From Pantoea brenneri (lineage in GTDB: Bacteria > Pseudomonadota > Gammaproteobacteria > Enterobacterales > Enterobacteriaceae), in contig MIEI01000006.1 in assembly GCA_002095305.1 (NCBI GenBank), forward strand, positions 36,997 to 100,996: a DNA stretch of 64,000 bases, read 5' to 3'. Shown here one piece after another: positions 48,576 through 58,791 of this stretch. The notes beneath the pieces are model-generated. The model saw only the letters and a list, made by a program, of their open reading frames with translations, searched no databases and was not told where the DNA came from. Made by a program: the position numbers and the translations under genes. How positions within the stretch are numbered: the stretch's first letter is position 1; every line of letters starts with the position of its first letter.

Positions 48576-50632
48576 TCTTCGGCCGGGGGTAGCGTGCCCT
48601 GCGCCAGTCCGAGAATAAAGGTGTACTCCATCGCCACCCCTTCATAGGCTTTATAGCGGCCGGACTTGCCGCCGTGGCCGGCATCCATGTCGGTACACAG
48701 CAGCAGCAGGTTATTATCGGTTTTCAGCGATCTCAGCTTCGCCACCCATTTGGCCGGTTCCCAGTACTGCACCTGCGAGTCGTGCAGACCGGTGGTCACC
48801 AGCAGATGTGGATAGGCTTTGGCTTCAATGTTGTCGTAGGGGCTGTACTGGCGGATGTAGTGATAATATTCCGCCTGTTCAGGGTTGCCCCACTCGTCAT
48901 ATTCACCGGTGGTCAGCGGAATCGACTCATCCAGCATGGTCGTCACCACATCGACAAACGGTACCTGTGCCACCACGCCATGGAACCGCTGCGGTGCCAT
49001 GTTGATCACCGCGCCCATCAGCAGACCACCGGCGCTGCCGCCCATTGCGTAGAGTCGTTCAGGATGACCGAATCCACGCGCCACCAGCGCGTTAGTCACG
49101 TCGATAAAATCGGTAAAGCTGTTCATCTTATTCAGCAGGCGACCCGCGTCGTACCATTGCTGGCCTAACTCGCCGCCGCCGCGTACCTGGACCAGCGCAT
49201 AGACAAAGCCGCGATCCAGCAGGCTGAGGCGGCTGACGCTGAAATCGGCGTCCATGCTGCTGCCGTAGGCCCCGTAGCCATATACCAGCATCGGGTTCTG
49301 ACCAGGCTGATAATATTTGCGGTTATAGACCAGCGAGACCGGCACTTCCGTACCATCAGTGACTTTAATCCAGTGATGCTCACTTTTATAATCGTCCGCA
49401 TTGAAGCCTTTGACCGCGCTCTGCTTGAGGATGCGGCGCTCGCCGGTATCCATATCCAGCTCAAACAACGTGGTCGGAGTGGTCATTGAGGAGTAGCCGT
49501 AGCGCAGTTTACTGGTGCGTGGCGTCGGGTTGTAGGCCAGCCAGGTGACATAGGTCGGATCGTCAAAGGCAATGCCGCTGTTTTCGCCGCTGGCCCAGTT
49601 GATCTGCCGCAGGCTGGTCAGCCCGCGCTGTCGCTCCTCCACCACCAGCCAGTCGCGGAACAGCTGGAAATCTTCCATTACCACATGATCGCGCGCCGGG
49701 ATCAGCGTCTCCCAGCGGGATTCTGCCAGATAACGGGTGCGATAAAGCCCGAAGTTCTTGCCGTCACGGTTCGACCGGATAAAGAACTGATGATCGTAGT
49801 GATCGAGGCTGTATTCATGATCGCGGCGACGCGGCAGGAACACATGCGGCTGCGCGTCCGGGAAGTTAGCGTCAATCAGCTGGATTTCGCTGGTGGTGGT
49901 GCTGAACAGCGCAATCAGGATGAACTGCTTAGAGGTGGTTTTATGCACGCTGAGGTGAAAGGTATCATCCCGCTCTTCATACACCAGCTGGTCGTCGGAC
50001 TGCGGCGTACCCAGCTCATGCCGCCATACCTGATAAGAGAGCAGCGTCTGCGGATGTTTCTGGACATAGTAGACGGTGCGGGAGTCGTTGCCCCAGGCGA
50101 AGCTGGATGAGGCGTTACTCAGCACTTCGGGATACCAGCTACCGCTCTGCAGATTGCGGAAGCGGATGCCATATTGTCGCCGTGACAGGAAATCTTCGGC
50201 CAGCGCCATTACCTGATTATCCGGGCTGATGTGCAGTGCGCCCATGGTATAGAACTCACTGTGGGAGGCACGCTGATTGGCATCAAGCAGCAGCGTCCAC
50301 TCATCAGTCACCTCGCTGGCAGCGGGCTGGCGATAATAAGCCGGATATTCATTGCCGCTCTGATAGCGACTCTGATAACGATACCCGTTCTTCACATAGG
50401 GCACCGAATGGTCTTCCGGCGGCAGACGGTCAATGATCTCCTTCAGCACCCGTTCCTGCAGCGGTTGCTGAGTCGACATGATTTTGCGGCCATAGTTATT
50501 TTCAGCCCGCAGGTAATCAAGTACTTCGTTATCTTCACGTTTGTCGTCGCGTAGCCAGTAGTAGTTATCGACGCGCGTTTCACCATGCAGCGTCATCTCA
50601 TGCGGTATTTTTTTTGCGATGGGTGCTTTCAT
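48569..50632 (-). CDS. ptrB: Oligopeptidase B
   Basis: 687-residue S9A serine peptidase cleaving short peptides after Lys and Arg in the cytosol. An N-terminal beta-propeller (to ~residue 400) precedes the alpha/beta-hydrolase domain: nucleophile Ser in [12 protein letters not shown], Asp in the [12 protein letters not shown] region and His in [10 protein letters not shown]. Start [13 protein letters not shown] at 50632 fits the family; the frame is open 15 codons further. Confidence 0.95.
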   Translation of the reverse strand: MKAPIAKKIPHEMTLHGETRVDNYYWLRDDKREDNEVLDYLRAENNYGRKIMSTQQPLQERVLKEIIDRLPPEDHSVPYVKNGYRYQSRYQSGNEYPAYYRQPAASEVTDEWTLLLDANQRASHSEFYTMGALHISPDNQVMALAEDFLSRRQYGIRFRNLQSGSWYPEVLSNASSSFAWGNDSRTVYYVQKHPQTLLSYQVWRHELGTPQSDDQLVYEERDDTFHLSVHKTTSKQFILIALFSTTTSEIQLIDANFPDAQPHVFLPRRRDHEYSLDHYDHQFFIRSNRDGKNFGLYRTRYLAESRWETLIPARDHVVMEDFQLFRDWLVVEERQRGLTSLRQINWASGENSGIAFDDPTYVTWLAYNPTPRTSKLRYGYSSMTTPTTLFELDMDTGERRILKQSAVKGFNADDYKSEHHWIKVTDGTEVPVSLVYNRKYYQPGQNPMLVYGYGAYGSSMDADFSVSRLSLLDRGFVYALVQVRGGGELGQQWYDAGRLLNKMNSFTDFIDVTNALVARGFGHPERLYAMGGSAGGLLMGAVINMAPQRFHGVVAQVPFVDVVTTMLDESIPLTTGEYDEWGNPEQAEYYHYIRQYSPYDNIEAKAYPHLLVTTGLHDSQVQYWEPAKWVAKLRSLKTDNNLLLLCTDMDAGHGGKSGRYKAYEGVAMEYTFILGLAQGTLPPAEDY

Positions 50633-50746
50633 GACATCCGTCTCCGTGAAAGTAATGATCTGTAAGCGTGGCACCAAAGGCGCAGGAAGCCAAGCATCAG
50701 CTGGTACGGAAACAACAAGCTGGCCACCGGAAGTGGCCAGTGAGGA

Positions 50747-51403
50747 TTAACTGGCGGGCAAGCGGGCCTTCTCCGCCACGATATCCTGCTGGATGCCGTC
50801 ACGGACATCCTGCGGGATTTTAAGCGCGTCGCCGAGCGCCGACAGGTAGCTGCGTTCCATAAAATGGTCGACGTCAATCGCGGCGCAGCTCAGGAAGTAG
50901 AGTTCCAGCGCCTCTTCTTCATTCTTGACGCCAGCCGCCAGCCACTGCGGATCGAGCGGGCGGCTCATCGCTTTCTGAATCAGCTGTTCGGCATCTTTGC
51001 CATAGCCGGACTGCTGAATATTCTGCTCAATCGCCGCACGTTCCTGATCGTCGATATGACCGTCGCTCTTTGCAGCAAACACCAGCGCAGTCACCAGACG
51101 CTCCGCCCGCAAGTCGACCGGCGTCTGCGCCACGCCAAAGTCAGGCTCATCCTGGTGGGTTTCACGCACCCGCTGTTTGTATTTATTCCACAGCAGCGCG
51201 CCGGCGGCGGCACCACCGCCAATAATCAGCGCTTTGCCGCCATACCGGGTTAACAGTTTGCGCGACGATTTACTGGAAATCAGCATACCCGCCAGCCCAC
51301 CTAAGGCACCCGGCGCCAGCATATCGCTTAAGCCGCCCCCGGACTGACTATTACCGCCCTTCTTTGCCAGTACCGACTGAATCTGTTGTAACCAGTTATT
51401 CAT
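50747..51403 (-). CDS. yebE: DUF533 / TerB-like protein YebE
   Basis: 218 residues matching E. coli YebE. N-terminal [14 protein letters not shown], a Gly/Ala-rich hydrophobic segment ([14 protein letters not shown]) that may anchor it, then a TerB-like helical domain ([37 protein letters not shown]). In E. coli it is a CpxR target, but its function is unknown. Start 51403 chosen by family; upstream extension is unconserved. Confidence 0.93.
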   Translation of the reverse strand: MNNWLQQIQSVLAKKGGNSQSGGGLSDMLAPGALGGLAGMLISSKSSRKLLTRYGGKALIIGGGAAAGALLWNKYKQRVRETHQDEPDFGVAQTPVDLRAERLVTALVFAAKSDGHIDDQERAAIEQNIQQSGYGKDAEQLIQKAMSRPLDPQWLAAGVKNEEEALELYFLSCAAIDVDHFMERSYLSALGDALKIPQDVRDGIQQDIVAEKARLPAS

Positions 51404-51515
51404 CTTCCACTCCTGTTTTAGATGGTAGTCAGCCATCCTGACGAAAAAGATGTCAGGAAACGTCAGAGCGGGAAAAGTACGGCAAAACAGCCGCCAGCGG
51501 GCAGGAAAGATGAGA

Positions 51516-51531
51516 ACGCAAACGTTTTCGT
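51516..51531 (+). promoter_or_regulatory. PurR operator and purT promoter
   Basis: ACGCAAACGTTTTCGT is a perfect PurR box. It directly precedes TATACT (51533-51538), a good -10 element, 31 bp before the purT start, so PurR with hypoxanthine or guanine would block the promoter. Confidence 0.9.
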
Positions 51532-51569
51532 TTATACTGCGCGCGCATTTTGACTGCTTAGGTGAATTT

Positions 51570-52748
51570 ATGACGACTCTCGGAACAGCGCTGCGCCCTG
51601 CGGCCACGCGCGTGATGTTATTAGGTTCAGGTGAACTGGGTAAAGAAGTGGCGCTGGAGTGTCAGCGTCTGGGTGTGGAAGTGATTGCTGTCGATCGCTA
51701 TGCCGATGCCCCGGCGATGCACGTGGCGCATCGCCGCCATGTGATCAACATGCTGGATGGCGACGCGCTGGCCGCGCTGATCGCCCAGGAGAAGCCTGAC
51801 TTCGTGGTGCCGGAAATCGAAGCCATCGCCACCGATAAACTGGTTGAGCTGGAACAGCAAGGCCAGCGTGTGGTGCCAACCGCACGCGCCGCGCAGCTGA
51901 CCATGAACCGCGAAGGCATTCGCCGTCTGGCAGCCGAAGAGCTGTCGCTGCCGACCTCCCGTTACCGCTTCGCCGACAGTAAAGCGCGTTTCGATCAGGC
52001 TGCCGCAGAGATCGGTTTTCCCTGCATCGTAAAACCGGTGATGAGTTCATCCGGCAAAGGCCAGAGCTTTATCCGCGATGCCAGTCAGCTGGACCGTGCA
52101 TGGGAATATGCGCAGCAAGGCGGTCGTGCCGGTGCCGGTCGGGTCATCGTCGAAGGGGTGGTGGCGTTTGATTTTGAAATTACCCTGCTGACCATCAGTG
52201 CAGTCGATGGCATTCATTTCTGCGCGCCGATTGGTCATCGTCAGGAAGACGGCGATTACCGTGAATCCTGGCAGCCGCAGCAGATGAGCGATCTGGCACT
52301 GCAGCGGGCGCAGGCCATTGCGGCTCAGGTGGTGAAGGCGCTGGGCGGCTACGGTCTGTTTGGCGTTGAGCTGTTCATCTGCGGCGATGAGGTGGTGTTC
52401 AGCGAAGTGTCGCCGCGTCCGCATGATACCGGTATGGTCACCCTGATTTCGCAGGATCTGTCGGAGTTTGCGCTGCACGTGCGCGCTTTCCTTGGCTTAC
52501 CGATTGGCGGCATCCGCCAGTATGGCCCTGCTGCATCGGCAGTGATCCTGCCGCAGCTTACCAGCCAGAATGTGCAATTCGTGAATGTCGATGCGGCGCT
52601 GGGGGCTGGTCTGCAACTGCGCCTGTTCGGCAAACCGGAGATCAGCGGTCAGCGTCGGTTAGGCGTGGCGCTGGCCAGCGGTGAGACCACCGATCAGGCG
52701 ATTGCGCGCGCCGTTGCCAGCGCAGCTGCGGTGACGGTCGAGGGATAA
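51570..52748 (+). CDS. purT: Formate-dependent phosphoribosylglycinamide formyltransferase PurT
   Basis: 392-residue ATP-grasp enzyme converting GAR, formate and ATP to formyl-GAR, an alternative to PurN in purine synthesis. Visible: N-terminal [23 protein letters not shown]-grasp segments [13 protein letters not shown] and [15 protein letters not shown], and the metal-binding [16 protein letters not shown]. Start at 51570 ([13 protein letters not shown]) as in E. coli; upstream reading frame is promoter DNA. Controlled by the PurR box at 51516. Confidence 0.97.
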   Translation: MTTLGTALRPAATRVMLLGSGELGKEVALECQRLGVEVIAVDRYADAPAMHVAHRRHVINMLDGDALAALIAQEKPDFVVPEIEAIATDKLVELEQQGQRVVPTARAAQLTMNREGIRRLAAEELSLPTSRYRFADSKARFDQAAAEIGFPCIVKPVMSSSGKGQSFIRDASQLDRAWEYAQQGGRAGAGRVIVEGVVAFDFEITLLTISAVDGIHFCAPIGHRQEDGDYRESWQPQQMSDLALQRAQAIAAQVVKALGGYGLFGVELFICGDEVVFSEVSPRPHDTGMVTLISQDLSEFALHVRAFLGLPIGGIRQYGPAASAVILPQLTSQNVQFVNVDAALGAGLQLRLFGKPEISGQRRLGVALASGETTDQAIARAVASAAAVTVEG

Positions 52749-52754
52749 AATCAC

Positions 52755-52778
52755 GGCGGTGAGCCCGTGCTCACCGCC
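52755..52778. terminator. Hairpin between convergent purT and eda
   Basis: 10-bp perfect stem GGCGGTGAGC / GCTCACCGCC with loop CCGT. No strong T run on either side. Confidence 0.6.
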
Positions 52779-52783
52779 TGCTA

Positions 52784-53422
52784 TTACTTCGCCCCTTCCA
52801 CCGCCTCACGCGCCAGTCGGGTAATCCGATCCCAGTCGCCGGTTTCCAGCGCATCGTTTGGCACCAGCCAAGACCCGCCAATACACAGCACGCTTTTCAG
52901 CGCCAGATAGTCACGGTAGTTGGCCGGAGAAATGCCACCGGTCGGACAGAAACGTACCTGCGGGAAAGGTCCGCCAATCGCCTGCAGCGCTTTCACGCCA
53001 CCGTTGGCTTCCGCTGGGAAGAATTTGAATTCACGCAGGCCGTAATCCATGCCGGTCATCAGTTCAGAAACGGTGCTGATGCCAGGAATTAACGGAACCG
53101 GCCCTTCCACGGCGGCTTTCAGTAATGATTCGGTGACGCCGGGGCTGATGATAAACTGCGCGCCCGCATCGGTCACTTCCTGCAACTGCTGTGGATTGAT
53201 CACCGTACCGGCACCCACAATCGCCTCCGGCACCTCTTTGATCATCGCGCGCAGTGCATCCATCGCCACCGGGGTTCGCAGCGTCACTTCCAGCACCCTG
53301 ACGCCGCCCGCGACCAGCGCTTTGGCCATCGGCACCGCGTGTTCCAGCTTGTTTACTACGATCACCGGCACGACCGGTCCGGTGGTCAGAATCTGTTCGG
53401 CACTCGTTTTCCAGTTTTTCAT
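52784..53422 (-). CDS. eda: KDPG/KHG aldolase
   Basis: 212-residue class I aldolase splitting 2-keto-3-deoxy-6-phosphogluconate to pyruvate and glyceraldehyde-3-phosphate. Catalytic Glu in RVLEVTLRT and Schiff-base Lys in [12 protein letters not shown] are present. Start at 53422 ([12 protein letters not shown]). In E. coli edd lies directly upstream; here the next gene is zwf, about 200 bp away, with no edd between. Its likely job in this cell is therefore KDG/uronate catabolism (see kdgR) unless edd lies elsewhere. Confidence 0.96.
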   Translation of the reverse strand: MKNWKTSAEQILTTGPVVPVIVVNKLEHAVPMAKALVAGGVRVLEVTLRTPVAMDALRAMIKEVPEAIVGAGTVINPQQLQEVTDAGAQFIISPGVTESLLKAAVEGPVPLIPGISTVSELMTGMDYGLREFKFFPAEANGGVKALQAIGGPFPQVRFCPTGGISPANYRDYLALKSVLCIGGSWLVPNDALETGDWDRITRLAREAVEGAK

Positions 53423-53584
53423 CACTTCCCCTTGCTTGATAACACCGGGATTAGCGGCCCGGTCATGGAGCATCGGCTCCTGCCCTGTAATTGCGCCACT
53501 ACCATACATGATCCGGTTCCTGAGCGTCTATCGCCTCAAACGATTTTTGAAACGCCAGTTCACTTTTCCAGAATTGCGCCGGAC

Positions 53585-53611
53585 AAAAAAAAGGCCCGCA
53601 CGGTGCGGGCC
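53585..53611 (-). terminator. Terminator of zwf
   Basis: GGCCCGCA / TGCGGGCC stem with a 3-base loop and an eight-base T tail on the minus strand. Confidence 0.9.
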
Positions 53612-53623
53612 TTAAACGTTCAG

Positions 53624-55098
53624 TTATTCAAACTCGTTCCACGAACGACCATCGCGGGTGATCATCGCCACCGAGGCAACCGGGCCCCAGGTGCCGGCCT
53701 GATACGGTTTGGAGGAATCGCCATCCGCCGCCCACGCTTCAATGATCGAATCGACATAGGTCCAGGCCGCTTCGACTTCATCACGACGGACAAACAGCGC
53801 CTGAATACCGCGCATGCTTTCCAGCAGCAGGCGTTCATACGCATCGGCCAGATGTGACTGGTTGAAGGTTTCGGAGTAGCTCAGATCGAGTTTGGTGGTC
53901 TGCAGCTTATGCTTGTGGTCGAGGCCTGGCACTTTGTTCAGGATTTCGATATCCACCCCTTCGTCCGGCTGCAGACGAATGGTCAGCTTGTTCTGTGGCA
54001 GTTCTGAGTAGGAATCTTTGAACAGGTTCATCTCAGGGTTTTTGAAGTAGACCACCACTTCTGAACATTTGGTCGTAAGCGCTTACCGGTACGCAGATAG
54101 AACGGCACGCCTGCCCAGCGCCAGTTGTCGATATCCACGCGGATGGCGACGAAAGTTTCAGTGGCGCTCGATTTGTTCGCGCCCTCTTCTTCCAGGTAGC
54201 CCGGCACTTTTTTGCCCTGCACGAAGCCGGCGGTGTACTGGCCACGTACGGTTTTCTCACGCACGTTGGTCTGATCGATACGGCGCAGTGAACGCAAAAC
54301 CTTCACTTTCTCATCACGGATGCTGTCAGCGCTGAGATCAGAAGGTGGTGACATGGCGATCATGGTCAGAATTTGCAGCAGGTGGTTCTGGATCATGTCA
54401 CGCATCTGGCCCGCTTTGTCGAAGTAACCCCAGCGACCTTCAATGCCCACCTCTTCCGCCACGGTGATCTGTACGTGGTCGATGGTGCGGTTATCCCAGT
54501 TATTGACGAAAATCGAGTTGGCAAAGCGCAGCGCCAGCAGATTCAGTACCGTCTCTTTGCCCAGATAGTGGTCAATACGGAACACCTGGCTCTCATCGAA
54601 ATATTCGCCGACGCTGTCGTTAATTTCCTGTGAGGTTTCCAGAGAGGTGCCGAGCGGCTTCTCCATTACCACGCGCGCCGGTTTGGCATTCAGCTTCGCA
54701 GTACCCAAACCCTGACAGATGGCACCGAAGGTGCTGGGTGGCATAGCAAAATAATTGATGGTGGTGCGTTTTTTCTGATCCAGCATCTTGCCCAGTTTCG
54801 GGAAGTGCGTGGTGTCGTTGACATCGAGGTTGCAGAAGTCGAGACGACCGCTGAGCTTATCCCACAGCGCTTCGTCAATCTTCTCCTTCATGAAGGTTTC
54901 CAGCGCTTCACGTACCACTTTGGTGTATTCCGCTTTGTCCCACTCGGCACGGCCTACGCCAATGATGCGGGTCTCTTCGTGGATCTGACCCGCTTTTTCT
55001 AACTGATACAGTGAAGGCAACAGTTTACGGCGTGCAAGATCGCCTTTGGCACCGAAAATCACCAGATCGCATGCCTGGGCTGTTTGTGTAACCGCCAT
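53624..55098 (-). CDS. zwf: Glucose-6-phosphate 1-dehydrogenase, interrupted by a one-base deletion
   Basis: Entry enzyme of the oxidative pentose phosphate pathway. NADP fold [17 protein letters not shown] near the N-terminus and active site RIDHYLGKE are intact. The frame fails at 54068-54070, where CCAAATG stands for the expected CCAAAATG in [12 protein letters not shown]; one extra A rejoins it to the second segment ([12 protein letters not shown] ... SWNEFE). The 1475-nt span becomes 1476, exactly 491 residues as in E. coli. Probably a homopolymer sequencing error. Confidence 0.94.
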
Positions 55099-55464
55099 TT
55101 TCCTCTCCTCGTTGCAGGATAATCCGATGGTGATGCATCCTCTGCCACCGGGTCCAGGTTGTTATTTTCTTTCAGCACAATGTACTTTTTTCCCCGCGCC
55201 AGGTAAACCGACTCGCCGGGTCAACCGCATTAACTCTGTACCGGATAGCCTCAGCGCGTGTGATGACACGTGCGTATTTCAGCTTTTTTTCTGTGTCTGA
55301 TGTTGTCAGCGAAAATCCGGCCGCCGTCAAAGTATGCCAAAAAAAGCCGCACCCGACTTATCCGGCCTTGCGCCCGACCGGCGCTAACGCGATATAGTCT
55401 CTGTTAATGGCTGCCGACGACAGCAATAATTGAAATTGATAAAAGTGATAATGGTCATCCACTT
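55099..55464. other. Divergent zwf-hexR intergenic region
   Basis: 366 bp holding the promoters of both genes. HexR and SoxS-type control of zwf is known in relatives, but I could not find a clear HexR box here. No ORF supported. Confidence 0.45.
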
Positions 55465-56342
55465 ATGAATATGCTGGAAAAGATTGAGGCGCAGCAGGCT
55501 GCGCTGAGTAAAGCGGAACAAAAAGTCGCCGCGCAGATTCTGGCTGCGCCACAGGCCGCTATGCATTCCAGCATCGCCACCCTCGCGCGCGCAGCGGGCG
55601 TGAGCGAACCCACGGTCAACCGCTTCTGTCACCGGCTGGGGGCTCGCGGCTTTCCCGACTTCAAACTGCAACTGGCGCAGAGTCTGGTAAAAGGCAGCAA
55701 CTGGGTCAGCCGTGGCGTGGAGCAGCACGACAACGTTGAGAACTACAGCCACAAAATCTTCGATTCGGCGCTGGCTGGTTTGCAGCAGGTACGCGACCAA
55801 CTGGATACCGAACGCCTGCATCAGGCGGTGACGCTGCTGACCGGTGCCAGTAAACTGGCGTTTTTTGGCCTTGGAGCCTCGGCGGTGGTGGCGCATGATG
55901 CCTTCACCAAATTTCTGCGCTTTGATTTACCGGTCATCTGGTCGGACGATATTGTGATCCAGCGCATGAGTTGTATAAATAGTCGAGCCGGTGACGTTTT
56001 TGTTCTCATTTCACATACTGGCCGCACAAAAAATATGGTAGAACTGGCTCGCCTGGCCCGTGTAAACGGTTCCACCGTTATTGCCATCACCTCTCCCGAT
56101 TCGCCCTTGCCGAAGAAGCCGCGCTGGCTTTAGTGCTTGATGTGCCGGAAGACACTGATGTCTATCTACCGATGGTGTCGCGCCTGGCGCAGTTGACCGT
56201 GATCGATGTGTTGGCGACCGGTTTTACCCTGGAACGCGGGACGCCTTTCCGGGAAAACCTCAAACGCGTTAAACAGGCGTTGAAAGCGTCGCGTTACGAA
56301 AAGCACGCCATTCGGGAACAAGATACACAACAAAATAATTAA
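55465..56342 (+). CDS. hexR: RpiR-family regulator HexR, interrupted by a one-base deletion
   Basis: Represses central carbon genes such as zwf, eda and pykA-type targets and is released by KDPG. N-terminal RpiR HTH (MNMLEKIEAQQAALSKAEQK, GVSEPTVNRFCHRLGARGF) and SIS domain (KLAFFGLGASAVVAHDA, VFVLISHTGRTKNMVELA). The frame breaks at about 56109, where CCTTGCCGAAG stands for the expected CCTTGGCCGAAG; one extra G restores LAEEAALALVLDVPEDTDVY to the end. 878 nt becomes 879 (292 aa; E. coli 289). Confidence 0.93.
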
Positions 56343-56344
56343 CA

Positions 56345-56361
56345 TCACATTTACAATGTGA
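56345..56361. promoter_or_regulatory. Palindrome in the hexR-pykA gap
   Basis: Perfect 7-bp inverted repeat TCACATT-TAC-AATGTGA, 89 bp upstream of the pykA start. It may be an operator for pykA; no regulator assigned. Confidence 0.4.
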
Positions 56362-56449
56362 GTCGTATCACAGCCCATCGATCATATAGAATAGCTAACC
56401 ATGCCGTGTCCGCCGACCAGGACCGGCTTATTTGTTAACGGAGTCCTTC

Positions 56450-56485
56450 ATGTCAAGACGTCTCAGAAGGACGGAGCGGCTGTAG
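56450..56485 (+). pseudogene. pykA: Interrupted 5' end of pykA (pyruvate kinase II); left element junction
   Basis: ATG at 56450 behind GGAGTCCTTC encodes MSRRLRRT, identical to the start of enterobacterial PykA, which continues KIVTTLG. Here it goes on ERL-stop. The order zwf-hexR-pykA is conserved, so this is the true pykA start, cut after codon 8 by an inserted element. The crossover lies at or before 56473, making 56450-56473 the probable attL. The remainder of pykA would lie beyond the right edge of the window. Confidence 0.85.
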
Positions 56486-56539
56486 GATAGCCTGAAGTGG
56501 CTTGTAGTCTGGCCTGCGGGCCGGTCAGTAGTCAAGTGT

Positions 56540-56582
56540 TTGTATCACTTCTTGTATCACCTTGTGGCGTCCTTGTGTCACC
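56540..56582 (+). repeat. Short direct repeats, possible integrase arm-type sites
   Basis: Three imperfect copies of TTGTATCAC (56540, 56552, and TTGTGTCAC at 56573) within 43 bp, about 65-110 bp inside the proposed attL. Arm-type sites of tyrosine integrases have this size and placement; that role is inference. Confidence 0.45.
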
Positions 56583-56866
56583 GTTAAGCATCTCCCCGCC
56601 ATGCTTTGACCAAACCTAAAGCATCTTATTGGGTCTGTTCTGGAGTTCGCTGAGAGGGCCTATGGGGGCTTTTGGCTGAGGTTCTTCTATTACATACCCT
56701 CTCAAAAATTTCTGTAGGATTTTCATTAAGGCCAATCCTCAGTCTCAAGCCAGTGGGCTAACAGTAGGTTTATCACCAATAGCCACACATGGTAATCATG
56801 ACGAAGAATCTGTGCGCTCATTGGTCATATATCCGTTGATTGAATTACCTATCGCTAAATCCTATT

Positions 56867-56904
56867 AAAAGAAAAACTAAGGGCATTCCTGAGAGGATAC
56901 CCTT
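56867..56904 (-). terminator. Probable terminator of the nuclease-ATPase operon
   Basis: On the minus strand a hairpin (AAGGG...CCTC / GGAA...CCCTT with an internal loop) is followed by AGTTTTTCTTTT, about 180 bp downstream of the ATPase stop. Confidence 0.55.
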
Positions 56905-57081
56905 TGGTTTATATTTTAGCCTTTAGCAAGATAACTAGGTTATAAGTGGTAGAAAAACACCAACATTTTAGCATCCCATCAAGGAATTAGTTAAAAGTAT
57001 TCAAATATCTAAACGCTCCATATTTTTAATAATTGAATACTAATTGTTAGCGTTACAGTGCACTTAGAACCGGAAAGTAGC

Positions 57082-58779
57082 TTACTGTGACTGAACTTCT
57101 GCATACATTTTTTTCAACAATGGTTCTACTAACTCTTCCGCTACAGCCCAGTCGTTGGTTGTTAGCATGCCGTATTTTTCAGTCAACAGCACTTCTTTAT
57201 CAAAAGCACTGTCTGTAGGAGTTTCTAATCCAACAATCAGTTGTATTCCTTCAGGCAAGCCACTGGAAATAAAATTGAGGACTGCTGGTAAATTTAAATC
57301 GTCTTGAGCTTGCTGATTGGGTGAGTCGATAACAATAGGAACGTCGTATGTACCTTCTTTACCATGAACAGTCCGCCAGATGGCAGAATAATAAGCAAGT
57401 ATTGACCTCGGCCCTCCACTACCAGAAAGGGATGGACGGGAGGTTAGTTGCATTCCTTTTGTTTGGGCAGGATGCAGTTTTAAAGCAATGCGACTGGCAG
57501 AATAATGCTCACGAAATTCATTAAGAATTGCCTTAGTACGCTGAAGGGAACGTAATTCCTTCATCTCTATCTCTAAAGCGTTGATGCTTATAGCCGCTGA
57601 ATCTATGGCATCTTGGATTTGCTTGCGTTCAGCCTCAAAGGCTTCGAAAGCAGATTCTGCACCAATACTGCCTACAACATCCCGGAGTTTTAATTCACCT
57701 TTGCGAGTTTCAAGAAGGCCAGAAATGCGTAAATAGTTTTCGTTGAGGGTATTCAGTTCTTGAAAGGCAACCACTGCGCGTTGTCTTACTACTTCGCTAT
57801 CTTCCCGTAACCGAGCTGAAAGTTCGCGCAAAACGCGCGCATCCTCTGCAAATTCTAATAAATCCAAAAATGTCTTTTCGTGCTCTGCATGACATGTAGG
57901 ACAAATTAATGTTCCTGACTCCTCTTTAAGGAGGAACTTTGCATCACTGTCGTATGTTGCGAGGGCCACATCAGCAAGATGAATCTGGTTCTCTATACTC
58001 TTGAGAAGTTCTTGCTCACGGACTGCTCTGTTGCGTAAAGTTTCCTGCTGAACGTTAAGCTCATTTAGTTCTTTGATTAGTAATTTGATTTCTAATTTAA
58101 AATTCTCGGCATTAACTTTCGGGCCCAAAAGAGGAATCGTCTTACTAAATCGCGCAATAGTACGCTCAAGCAAGCGATATTCACGGGAATGCTCTTCAAG
58201 ATTTTTAGCGTATTGGTACTTAAGGGCATTCGCTGTATAGTATCTAGGAGGGCATACACCAGTAAAATATTCGATAATTGGCTTAAATGGAGCACTAAAG
58301 CGTTTCATACCCTTAAAAGTATTCCAATCGCTTTGCCAGCTTCCATCTTGATTTACATAAAACGGAGCAAAGAAACATGCGGGATCAGCAGGAACTACTT
58401 CTGCCTGCTTTTTATCAGTAAAGACCAAATTGAAATTTGTTATTTGACAGAAAAACTTAGACCATTCCCCAACCTTTGAGGTAGAGACCAGAAGATTAAA
58501 TTCTTGGTCAAAAAGGGCGCGGCGGCCATTTTGGTGTAACGCAAAATAACGTTTATCATCAACTGTAAACTCAAGTAATGACGTGGCATTTTCATCCCAT
58601 TGCTCAAGTTTACCCTCAGGTTTGGCACCAAGAGTCTCAAATAGGCTCCGAATCAGCGTTGTCTTGCCTGTGTGATTTCTCCCCACCAGTAAGTTCTTGT
58701 TCGGATGAAATTCTACATGTCGTGCCTTCTGTTCTCGATGAGAGAGCAACCAAATGTTTTTGAATCGGAATCGATGCAT
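57082..58779 (-). CDS. DUF3732-like compact Rad50/SMC-type ABC ATPase with CxxC hook
   Basis: 565 residues. Walker A is VGRNHTGKTTL (~residues 32-42). Two coiled-coil-rich arms flank a central CPTCHAEH (~residue 295), a zinc-hook-like CxxC as in Rad50/SbcC. The C-terminal half has the ABC signature SLSGSGGPRSILAYY, Walker B with catalytic-type residues VPIVIDSPNQQAQDD, and a final strand QLIVGLE. This matches what I know of DUF3732 ATPases found beside effector nucleases in ABC-type conflict systems. It starts 12 bp after the nuclease gene on the same strand, so the two form an operon. Likely a sensor/switch for the nuclease; inferred. Confidence 0.75.
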   Translation of the reverse strand: MHRFRFKNIWLLSHREQKARHVEFHPNKNLLVGRNHTGKTTLIRSLFETLGAKPEGKLEQWDENATSLLEFTVDDKRYFALHQNGRRALFDQEFNLLVSTSKVGEWSKFFCQITNFNLVFTDKKQAEVVPADPACFFAPFYVNQDGSWQSDWNTFKGMKRFSAPFKPIIEYFTGVCPPRYYTANALKYQYAKNLEEHSREYRLLERTIARFSKTIPLLGPKVNAENFKLEIKLLIKELNELNVQQETLRNRAVREQELLKSIENQIHLADVALATYDSDAKFLLKEESGTLICPTCHAEHEKTFLDLLEFAEDARVLRELSARLREDSEVVRQRAVVAFQELNTLNENYLRISGLLETRKGELKLRDVVGSIGAESAFEAFEAERKQIQDAIDSAAISINALEIEMKELRSLQRTKAILNEFREHYSASRIALKLHPAQTKGMQLTSRPSLSGSGGPRSILAYYSAIWRTVHGKEGTYDVPIVIDSPNQQAQDDLNLPAVLNFISSGLPEGIQLIVGLETPTDSAFDKEVLLTEKYGMLTTNDWAVAEELVEPLLKKMYAEVQSQ

Positions 58780-58791
58780 AGTCTTTTGTTC

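Larger units (their letters stand above)
56486..57081. other. Left end of the integrated element, non-coding
   Basis: 596 bp between the pykA junction and the ATPase stop. It contains the TTGTATCAC direct repeats (56540-56582) and a terminator for the leftward operon. I see no convincing gene. Composition shifts to clearly A/T-rich from about 56680 onward. Confidence 0.55.

Noticed and set aside
53624..56342. zwf and hexR as true pseudogenes
   Set aside because: Single homopolymer deletions, otherwise fully conserved reading frames, and two more of the same kind elsewhere favour sequencing error.
56540..56582. CRISPR-like short repeats
   Set aside because: Units are only 9 bp with 3-12 bp spacing and no spacer structure or cas genes.
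2552..56713. 15-base match ACATACCCTCTCAAA at about 2552 and about 56693, considered as a duplicated att site
   Set aside because: A match of this length is expected by chance in a window this size, and one copy is the yoaA start region, far from any junction.
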